Origin: Clavelina lepadiformis
Taxonomy: Eukaryota > Chordata > Ascidiacea > Aplousobranchia > Clavelinidae
DNA: 64,000 bases
NCBI RefSeq assembly: GCF_947623445.1
Contig: NC_135241.1
Coordinates: 5,582,501 to 5,646,500, forward strand
Direction: 5' to 3'
The notes beneath the pieces are model-generated. The model made no database searches, was not told where the DNA came from, and saw nothing but the letters and a program-made list of their open reading frames with translations. Numbering within the stretch: the first letter of the stretch is position 1; every line of letters begins with the position of its first letter. Shown one piece after another: positions 1 through 9,867 of the stretch. Made by a program: the position numbers and the translations under genes.

Positions 1-1403
1 TACTTGTATTTTGAAACTTTGCAGACACATAACGCACGTAGCAGGTCCATGACTTACATAAAACCGTTTAACCCGCATCAGGCTTGTGCTTTGTGTAAAT
101 TTAAATTGCGTTTTCTTAAGCTGTCATGTCGTTTTAAAAACTGTCTCTTTTAATTTCCGCTTTAATTCGCAAATGCCTTTCTAATATCTGTTCGCTTCGG
201 TGATTTCCAACAGCAAGCAAGCACTTTGCATTATTTTTGTATTGCGTGGTTCGAAATCGTGCGATTTTTTATACTTCCCAAATTCCGCTTCTTTCCTTGC
301 AAACCCGCTTGTTTTGCGTCGTCGATTTATTAAATCAACTCCTTTGTACTGTAATAACCTTGGTCAGTATTTTGTCCCCGTGATAAAAACGGTGTAGTAT
401 CGGAGACAAGCTAAAAGTATTGAGTAAAGTTATGTATTTTTGAACAACTTTGAACAAAAAGCTTCAATATTTAAAATTATACAAGTTTCCAAAAAAAAAC
501 GTTATCGAGGATAGAAGCTTGCTTTCACGGAGGAATATATACAGCAAAATTCGCCTATATAGACACCTCAAGGAGATGAAGAAAAAGTGTCGATACAGAC
601 GAATCAATATAAATTGTTCCTAAATTCCGGTTTTAGTTTAATGTAAGGGTAAATGTGTACTCTAATCAGCACTGCCGCTTAATTTTATGTTTTCGCGTAC
701 ACTACGGCAAAGAACAACACAAACAAGATCGTGAAAAATAATAATGGTAGTTGTATTTACACGTAATACCCACGCAGACGGTGCTGATGCGGAGCAATAT
801 GGCGTTACTACAGTAAGGTACAGTGCAGTATTTACTTCCTTGCAAAAACGATACGTAAAATACGATAGCGTCATTAAGTCGTAAGTGGGATTACGTCCCG
901 GAGTGAAAAAAAGAGCTGCAACTGTCAATATAAACAAACAAAAAGCTTTGTGGGATCAAAAAAGGTGTCGATGTAGGCAAACTCGAATGTACGTAAAAAA
1001 TAGGAATTTCCCCGGGACCAACGAAAAAGTGTCGATATAGGCAAATTCTACCGCATATATCTTCCCGGGTAAGATTAAACAAGCACTAGCCTAATACGAT
1101 TCCCGTATGTGTTATTCGTCAGCTTATAAAACCTCCAAAAGGTTTTCTTGTCATTTTGTTTGGAGCCACTTCACGAGCTGCCTTCCCTCATCGGTTCGCG
1201 TTTCCGGCTCGCAAACTAATATGCACTGTAAATGAAATATGGTAGTTACCGAATTAATCTTAGTTGTTTTATCAGTGAATGCAAAAGCAACAATGTCCAA
1301 AATTGAAAAATGCAAATTTGTAGCAAATCACGAACAAACTAACAACCAATGATTGGCAGTGGTTAATCTCTCTGTGACCTATTGCCTAGTTGGAAATACA
1401 AGT
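1..1403. other. Intergenic, no gene found
   Basis: No supported coding exon was seen on either strand; the open frames here are short and lack splice context or family similarity. The only structure noticed is a short motif, roughly GTGTCGATATAGGCRAAYTC, present three times in direct orientation (near 581-604, 961-985 and 1021-1049) and once inverted (547-567). Confidence 0.5.
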
Positions 1404-1411
1404 TAAGATCA

Positions 1412-1688
1412 GTCCAGGGTTGTCCATGGGAAATGTCCCATGGGATGGGATGGGATGGAACAGCACGAATTGCAATTCCCATGGGACATGGGAACCAGTA
1501 CAGAGGTTATTGTTTGAAGCCATTTTGTGGGTGAAATCGATTTTAATTTAATATATCTATCCGAAAATGTAAATCTAAAAAATAATATCTGCCTGGAAAT
1601 GTCATAGCTTCATTCTAACCTGCCAATTTTAAATGGGATGGGACATTGGGATGGGATGGGACAGAAAAAAATGTCCCATGGACAAGCC
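1412..1688. mobile_element. Short inverted-repeat element (MITE-like)
   Basis: About 277 bp with inverted ends: the left end reads TTGTCCATGGGA and the right end reads TCCCATGGACAA. Internally it is built from many copies of GGGATGGGA / TCCCATGG. The 8-bp word TAAGATCA occurs immediately on both sides (1404-1411 and 1689-1696), as expected for a hAT-type target duplication. The left end carries about five extra bases relative to the right, so the exact boundary is uncertain. No coding capacity. Confidence 0.6.
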
Positions 1689-1696
1689 TAAGATCA

Positions 1697-3549
1697 CCAT
1701 TAAGTTACTTCGGTTTATCATGTGGTGTTCCATTTTTCAGATCTTACGTTTGATAAAAAGCGCTGAATATTAAATTCGAAATATTTACGTAATTCGTATC
1801 AAGTGTTGAAGAAAGTCATAGAATATAAGTCAGCTAGACAGCTAATATAGCACTCTCTACATAGTGTATATAAATGTCATACAGGAAACATCAATACCGA
1901 ATATAAATTAATCGAATTTATTTTTCATCTTTTCACTAAAACCCAATCAAAATAACAATGGTTCTTTATACACGTGGGTCATATACATACGTACGAGACA
2001 TGTGCAACTGCACACTAACTTGATTCAAATGTTTCCACGAAAAAACAATTATTAGATCAGTATAATTTCGACCAGTTCATACGTTCCAGCTTGAGTTCAA
2101 GCCACTTTAAACCGTCTTATCAGCGAACTTAACTTGGCCCATATTTATTGAATGCAGTTTGAATAAACAAAAAGAAACGGCATCGACATATTACTCAGTG
2201 CAAGCAATAATAAACTGAAATTAAAAATAGCCTTTTTCAGAGAATGTATGCCTTCATTATAAATGCATCATCATTCATCAATAAATGTCAATATGGTCCC
2301 GACTAAGTTTTGTAACTTTAAGCGTTTGCGTGTACACGATTTTAAAACTTTTTTATCAAAATTAGATTTGCTTATCCATTAAAATTAAATTTGTAGGATC
2401 ATTAAGCAATGCTGGCATTTGACTTTTTAGGCATATAAGCAACTGCGGGTGCCCTTTGACTGAAAACAAACATTTTCCCCATTCTACTGCTGTATCGATA
2501 AAACTTAAACAGACATCTTATAACTCCTGTTTTTAAGACCAGGTTTACATTTGACAGCAAAGCCTTGTTTAAGCCCCAGGCATTTACAACCTATAGTTAG
2601 ACAACAGTCATTAGATAGAAAGCCTTTGCACGCTCGGTGAAGAAAATCAAGAGAAAAAGCAGCAAAGGGTGATTTCCAAAGGTTAATGAATTATATTCGC
2701 GTTCGTTTGGCTTGTATCTAATATCAAACTGATAGCCTGACGAATTTAGTCAGAATACACAGTCAACTGACAGTAGTTATGCCAAAATCATGCTAGAGTA
2801 AGGTCCAAAATTAGCAACATTTTAAAGCCGTTATGTCATGCCGTTTAGGTAGAACGTTGTTTTACGTCACCGAATAACGATTTTCATACTTTTGAGATCA
2901 GATACGATAAATAAAAATTTAAAATGATTGTATGGAATCAAACTATGGATTTCAGTAGCCTACAGCACTATAGTTTAAGTTCTTCTGTTATTAGGTACGG
3001 TATATATGCACTGTATATATACATTAATTGCATTGAATGAAAATCTTATGGCAGTAACCTGTAATTTCATAGTTTACGTTTCGTTATTTAGAGATCCTTG
3101 TATAAATCTAAGCTGTTTGAGTCATTCGGCCCGGAAATACTGTACCTTTACACAGCATCGTTGCTAGCTATCGTTGCATGACTTTACTTGGCGCTGTTAT
3201 GATTGGTAAACCTATATGTTAAAAAAGAAACGGACCTTAGGCTGCCGGTTGATAGCTAGTCGAAGAACAGGGTCCAGGCCTATCTGCGTGTTGTTTTATT
3301 GTACCGTGTAAAGGTGTAATACATATGCAGTTGTTTCATGATGCAAAACATTTACTAGCAGTAAGCTATAACTTATCCGATATAATTTTTCGATTTTATT
3401 TTTTAGCACTAAATTTATGTGTAAGTTTCATAGACAGTTTAAAGTTCAAGCTTTTCTGTACCATGAAAGGAGTTTTGATTAATACTGGTAAAATATGTTA
3501 AGCTGTAAAATGTAAATCAAGAGCTGGCCAAGTGAAGCCTTTTTGAAAA
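1697..3549. other. 5' flank of the A-type receptor gene
   Basis: No coding exon was seen. The stretch from about 2290 to 2930 resembles 10940-11560, upstream of the A-type pseudogene. Shared blocks include the sequence around 2330 (TACACGATT then a T-rich run, then GGATCATTAAG) and that around 2700-2900 (ATCTAATATC, CAAACTGA, AAAATCA, GGTCCAA). The promoter and 5' UTR of the gene starting at 3550 should lie here, but no TATA box is convincing. Confidence 0.5.
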
Positions 3550-5551
3550 ATGAGATTATACTTGGCCCATTCCGTTTTTGTCGCGTTTGTTTTGTTAAGT
3601 GGGTTGTTGACGTCATGCCCCTGTGCACTCGCCCAGAACCGAACCAGCTGTCGTTTTGCAAGTGGGCTTACTGTTGGTGACCGGGAACAAGAGTTGAGGT
3701 GCTGCAATGTTACCTACGATCTCTTCTCACGTAAATGGGCCACTGGGTCTGCGTATCTTTCAACCCTGTTGGAATCGCTTCGTGGTTGGAACTGTCCTCA
3801 ATACCAACAGGAATGCCATGACCAGACGTTCGCGTATAACACATTTACAAGACTAATGTATTCGCGTTTTTGCGATCACGAAAAACTTGAAGAGAAATGC
3901 ACAGCCGAAGTTCGGCAAACAGTTGAATACCAATCAGCAACAAACATAGCCATTTTAACCTGGTCGGACGCTGTAAGAAGTTTAAATGTTCTCGACTTAA
4001 ATAACGATCAACTTGCTAGTCCGTGCGTTCAGGTAGCGATGTATGAACGAGAAAACGGTGGCCATGGGCATTACCACGAAGTTATTCAACCGCTTATTCC
4101 ATTTTGTTCTTTTATTTGGTGCGGATATGACGAACAACTAGTTGCCGCTGGAAGAGTTACTACATGGACGTGTATGCCGCAAAGGTAAGATTTACAAATA
4201 AACAGATTTTAAATGCGTTTTAAGAATTCTACAACTACTGTAAGTAGTGTATACACAACTAATTTAGGAGTTTATTACACTTAGCATTGATACAAATTAA
4301 GTTTTGTTTTCAGAAACCATGCTTAACAACCAAAAACTCTTATTTTCTTTCAGGTGCCGCACCAACATCATTGTTATTTCAGTCTTTTGCGTTATTCTTG
4401 CAATCATTATCTTCATCTGCAATGCTACCGTTATGCTTGTTTTAGGTGGTAACCGAAATATGTGGTTTGGTCAAGGCGTGTATCGTTTTTCTCTTGCCTT
4501 TGCAGACCTCCTAGCTGGGATCATCGTGTTTCCAACATTTGTCAGCACTTTGCTTAGATATCTGGCGGTAGATCATAATCTAGGTGATTTACGAAACGTC
4601 ACTGGTTACGTGGTGGCAGAAACCGGTAACAGAACCGATGAAATCTCGTTGATGTTGATTCGAGATCCGTCGAATACTTTTAGCGATGCTTTTCCTAGAT
4701 CCTACTTGGATTTTGTCGGCTTTTTTACCGTACTCTCGCTCTCCGTATCTATCTACACACTCGTGAGTGCAGCATTTGACCGATTTGTGGCCATTGTGTG
4801 TCCACAGAGATACAAACAAAAATCCGCTTTCGTTACTGCCTGTTTTGTGTCATTGGTTCTTTGGATTCTTGGGATCATTTTTGCTTCGTTACCGTTCTAC
4901 ATACGCACTCTTCGTTACACAGTCGTTAACTCAATCCTTATTTCTTCATCAGGACCGGGGGTACCAGCACTTTATGCTGTTGCTTTTATTTTGCCGCTTA
5001 TTTTGATGTGGCTGGTTACTATAGCGACATTTATTGCTTCAAGACACTTGACAAGAGCTTGGGCAGATATAAGCGAAGAATGGCGAAAAGTTCAAGGCCA
5101 AGTTGAGCTAAGGCTTGCATTGACTCTGGCTATCATGGTGGGTGTCTTTACGCTCAGTATTCTTCCATCTATAATCGTGCTTCTTCTTGTCGAAGAATTG
5201 CCAGATGTCTATTACAACGACCCAAAGAACCTGAACCAACAGTCGGCAATTAATCTCGTTTCAGCCGAATTGGTTATTATGATGTTACTTATGTGCAACA
5301 GCCTTTGGAATTGTTTCATATACAGCGTCCGCGACCGAGAATTCCGCAAATCGGCAGGCAAGATGTACGCCAGTGCAGCGAAGATCGCTAAGTTGACCGC
5401 CTTGTATAATCGTATAAGAGGAGGGAGTGGTATAACGTCACGACACGGGGACAACGAAGTGTCTCCGTACAATCATTTCGATAGCAGCCAGCACTCCGAA
5501 GAAACAAGAATAGCGCGAGAGGAGACTAAGGTGGATGACACAGCCCTGTAA
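3550..5551 (+). CDS. Orphan rhodopsin-like GPCR with Cys-rich ectodomain (A type)
   Basis: Two exons, 3550-4184 and 4354-5551, joined in phase 2 (AG|G TGC CGC), give 610 aa. Residues 1-29 look like a signal peptide. Residues 30-213 form a Cys-rich ectodomain with the block LRGWNCPQ and ten cysteines spaced as in the B-type genes (34, 51, 52, 82, 89, 108, 117, 159, 186, 213), plus extra cysteines at 191 and 208. Exon 2 carries seven hydrophobic helices with class A landmarks: Asn in TM1, LAFADLL in TM2, DRF after TM3, a Pro in TM5 and TM6, and NSLWNCFIY in TM7. The Pro of NPxxY is Cys, and TM3 lacks its usual Cys. The TM2-TM3 loop is long, with NVT and NRT glycosylation sites. The tail ends DDTAL, a possible class I PDZ ligand. 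AATAAA lies at 6072-6077. Ligand and G protein are unknown. Confidence 0.85.
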
Positions 5552-7422
5552 ATAGGAATTTTGTTTTTCGTCTGCTGCCAACATAATGACGAGGATTGTT
5601 GCATTTTCTTTGTTACAGACGCTATACGCAAAGTCTGGTGTTACATTTGGTGTTTCAAAATTATGGGTAAGAAATCACACGATAGTTCTTTTATCAATAG
5701 CCATTGATAATTTAGTTTCGTCATGAGAAATTGTCATATTTAGAAATGGATTTTTATGATTTTGTGCAAACTCCTTCTTACTTTTTACGTCTCACGTGTG
5801 TCTTTTGGCAAAACTGCATGTAAGAAACAGAAGTTTCTCTTTAACAGTTTGTAACAGAGGCGTTTTCCTTGTGTTACATGTGTATTTAGACGTATTTTTC
5901 GTTTTTTGCAATGGAACTAAATATCATTATTGCAACTCTAACACGATAATAATTTGTTTTCTCCATTAGCATAGACTTGTATAAATATCGTTTATGCCTC
6001 TTAACCTTTTCTTAATATAGCCTTATAATTCATTTTCGTTAACAAAATTTAACAATTCTAAGTTTTATTATAATAAATATTGCTTTTTAATATATTGATC
6101 GAACCCATTTGCTATTACAAATGAGACCTTTTCTTGTGACAAATTGCAGGCATAAGTATGGGCTTATAGATCATTGAAAGATAGAATGCGCATTTTGTTT
6201 TTAAAACTTTTACGTGCAAAAGCGTTTCTAATTACACATTCCTTTGCCAGTAAACCCTTCAAACTTTTCCCTGAAAAAAGCTGATTTTAAACTACTATTC
6301 CAATAATAAACACATTTTATACTCAACAATAATTTAATACATTTAATCTCTACATATAGTTATCTTAAAAACATTTGCAGGCTAAAATAAACGCATAGAA
6401 TGCGAAACAAATTATAAGAATGTCCTGTCGCATGTGGAAGGACAATTATAGAATATGGACAGCGAGAAACGCCAAAATTAGATTAGTTAAAAATTGCCAG
6501 AAACAGATTTCCCAGAAATCCGGAAATATGAACTGAACTAGATGTAGTTATGTAAACAACATAAAACAAACTCTCAAAAATCATCGCTAAAAATTTTCTA
6601 CATACGTTTTGTTAAATACCTTATAAAGCAGTATGCGAAAAAATTTTGCAAATAAGAAGTGTAGCACTGGGATGACTGGTCTGTAAAACAACAAATTGTT
6701 TGTTACGTAACATCTTGACCTAGGTGTCTACCTTATCGCTAATGACCGAACATACGCAACATGAATCATGTAAATCATCACATAGGCTCAATTGTCATCG
6801 ACACGTTTTGAGATATAAACAGCATGTTGTAAACTTTACATCATAAAAATGGGTTTGTGCCAAAAACAGCCCAGCATTATGATTCAGAGGATTTATTTAC
6901 AAACCGACTGAAAATACCAAAGTTTCTTTTGGACATAACTGTAAAAGAACACCTTTATAAATTGAAATGATTTAACACGAATTAACGTCAAAGATTTATT
7001 GCAATTTTAGATCGAAATTTCTTCTGAGAAAATGAGTGCGTGGCAATGTTAAATGCATTAAACTACGCTACTTTTCGTAAAAGACGTGCATTGATTTATT
7101 ACCAACGAAACTGATAAAAGGTCCTTCTATTTACAACAACATCCATATTTTACATGTTCTGGTTAAACTCGTTTAAGCGGCAGGTAATGTCGGTTTGTAA
7201 TGTGAACACTGGTCATACATGTATTTGTGTTTCAACAAAATACAGTATTAATTGTTGGCTCATTGCGTGACTGATCTTAAATGCAATCATATTGGTTCTT
7301 CTATTCATCATCATTCATTCATTTATCATTCAACGATATTTACAATAACAAGGCTGGCTTCAACGTAATTTCTTGTGCCCAACTTCAAAATAAAAAAACT
7401 TACTTATACCCTCGGATCAAGT
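5552..7422. other. Spacer between convergent A and B genes (unit 1)
   Basis: Holds the 3' UTRs of two convergent genes. A candidate poly(A) signal for the plus gene is at 6072-6077; one for the minus gene is TTTATT at 7095-7100. About 6160-6850 is the first of three diverged copies of the same spacer (others near 13970-14660 and 19490-20110), recognisable by the order GAATGC, TAGAAA/GACAG, CCAGAAAT, CTGGACTGAA/GAACTGAA and GTTTTGTTAAAT. No coding exon was seen in it. Confidence 0.6.
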
Positions 7423-9867
7423 TTATTTCTTTTCTTGATTTTTAGCGTAACTTTCATTCGGAACAATTTCTTCATCGATATTTTCCATCACAGACAAAAA
7501 TAGTCTGTCGGCGTTTACATCAATCACCATCGATTTGAAAATGGAATCTTCGGACACCATCGAGCCGTCCACGTTTTTGTTTTGCTTTTCATGCTTTTGG
7601 TTTTTTGTATTTTTACTTTTATTTTTGGACGTTTTTGTATCGGTTTGCAAACAGGTAACGTCTGTTGTGTGATTGATGGTTGCAGACGTTCGGCTTGTAT
7701 TTGTTGTTGCTGATACTTCAACAGTGTTTTCCGGTTGAGAAGTTGAACTGAAAACGCTTGGGAGCTGGGATGCTGTAAGATCGATTCCAGTGAAATCCTT
7801 GGTTGTTTCGGTAGTTGAACTCTTCTTGCGTGTTGTATAGTAAGACAAGGTTGGTAGAGAAGATAAGCGTCGTCTACCGTGATATGCCATTCTTTGAAAG
7901 CACAAAATCGTTGAATCGCTACAGGAAGTAATACCAGTCTTTTTCAGGGCAACCTTGAATATGTGTTTAACATCATTTCGGAAGTTTAAGTTTCGATAAT
8001 TGTATATGAAAAAGTTCCATAGGCTATTGCAAAGGAAGAGTATGGCAGCGACAAGCTGGAAATTAAGAAAGATTGTTGCTGCATTTAGGTTAAGTTGACG
8101 TGGCAGATAGAACAGGAGAGCTGGAAAAAAGCTGGGCACTAATAACAAAACGAACATGGGCACCACGCTAAATGAAAAGAAGCCAACCATCAGTACTAAT
8201 GTACGGGCAAGTCGGGCTTCGATTCGGCGAGTACCGTTTCTTGCACTTTGTGAAAGCTTTCGTCGAAACTTTGAATGTTTTGTTGTGGCCTTGTATGTAG
8301 CTATGCTAACTACCCACACAACAATCAGTGGAATTGCGAATGCCACTGGCAGCAAGACAAATGCCAGGGGTCCCCCAGTTGTGATAAAGTAATAAAGTAC
8401 CAAAGAATTACTTAAAGATGGAACAAATATGGGCAAAATTGCAAACATTGCTGCCAAGAACCATGCAAAAATGGATCCTAATAAAGCCACTTTCTTTGCT
8501 TTGTGTTTTTGATAACGCAACGGACGATATACAGCTATGAGTCTGTCAAATCCGGCACCTGCCAACGTGTAGACGGAAACAAAAAGTGAAACTGTGGTGA
8601 AAAAACCCACAAAATGATTATATCCAGTCGGAAATAAGTTTATGAGCTTCCCGGCCCTTCCTGTTAGGTTTACATACGTGGATGCGTTTCTGTGGTAGTT
8701 TAATCCTTGCAGTAACTGTACACCACCAGGGTCAAACATCGACAAACTAAATGTAGCCAAAGTGTTTGCACAGGTTGGAATTACAATGACGCCCACAAGA
8801 AGGTCTGCGATTGCAAGTGAAAGTCTGTAGATTGTCTGGCTGTTTTGTTCATCGCTTGATAAACGCAGTATAACTATTATCACAATGATATTGACGAAGG
8901 TTATCGTCACAGCCAGTATAGCACTGACAGTAACTATAATTCCAATGTTGACACGACACCTATATAAAAAAAACATTGTATTAGCTTGGTACTCATATTA
9001 ACAGCAAGGTTTATCGATACTTAATACGTTTGTTTACAAATGTTATTAATGATAAGTAAGTTACTATCTAAAGTAAACTTTTTTCATAAACACATTTGCT
9101 TACTTTGTTGAAAACGTTGTCCATCGAGATACTCGATACTCCAACAGGTACTCCCCTGTAAAGCCTTGCCATCTTAGATCGCAGAAAGGAATTGCAATAC
9201 TCATAACTTCGTGGAAATTACCCCGATGGTCTCCTTCAGCCTCGTACTGTGCCACCTGCAGGCAAGGGTCAAGTAGTTCGTCCAAACTGAAATGGATTGT
9301 TGGTATTTTGTTTATGAAGCCGTTCCACTGTTGTTGATTTCCACTTGAATTGTTAGCATCATTTCCAGCATTGTCCAAAATTCCTTGAAAAGGCGTTGTT
9401 GATGGTCCTGTTGAAATTTTCATATTTGCACTGCGTTGTTCTGCTGCTTCCACTATTTTCTTCACGTCTGGCATGCATTGGTTCACATAATTGTCGTAAC
9501 TACAAAAGTACTCGTAGACCATTTCAGTAAATGGAGTGAACGCGAAAAGCTTTCTTTCACATTCCTCGCTGAATTGTGGACAGTTCCAACCCCTTAAAGT
9601 TTCCAAATAATTTGTTAGTGGCATGCCGTGCTGGATCCCACCAATTTCATAATTTTTGACCGTTTGTTGACAACATTCAATTTCTCTTTCTTTGCTATTT
9701 AAGCGGAATCCGTGAAGAAAAACACACAGTCTGTCTTCCCTTGTAGAGTTGGTTCTAGTCTCATCGCTTGACGATTGATAAATTACAGAATCATTGAGGG
9801 CTTGGGTTTGTGCACTTGCAATCACAAATACAAACAACAGCACAACCAAAACATCCCAAAATAACAT
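7423..9867 (-). CDS. Orphan rhodopsin-like GPCR with Cys-rich ectodomain (B type, copy 1)
   Basis: Minus strand, exon 1 9867-9104 and exon 2 8959-7423, joined in phase 2 (AA|G TGT CGT); 766 aa. A signal peptide covers residues 1-20. The ectodomain has exactly ten cysteines (48, 65, 66, 96, 103, 122, 131, 202, 229, 256); the last, just before TM1, comes from exon 2. A polar linker rich in Asn, Ser and Gln sits between Cys 131 and 202. The 7TM domain has LAIADLLVG in TM2, FDRLIAVYRP after TM3, a Trp in TM4, Pro in TM5 and TM6, and NSLWNFFIY in TM7, where Phe replaces the Pro of NPxxY. There is no Cys at the usual TM3 or ECL2 positions. ECL1 is long, with NAS and NLT sites. The tail is Ser/Thr-rich, then Lys-rich, and ends in a conserved acidic segment (ENIDEEIVPN). 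An upstream ATG at 9894 runs into an in-frame stop, fixing the start at 9867. Function unknown. Confidence 0.85.

Noticed and set aside
3550..4184. Frizzled-type cysteine-rich domain for the receptor ectodomain
   Set aside because: It also has ten cysteines and precedes a 7TM domain, but the spacing (17, 1, 30, 7, 19, 9, 42/71, 27, 27) and the CC pair do not follow the Frizzled pattern, and the 7TM part has class A landmarks.
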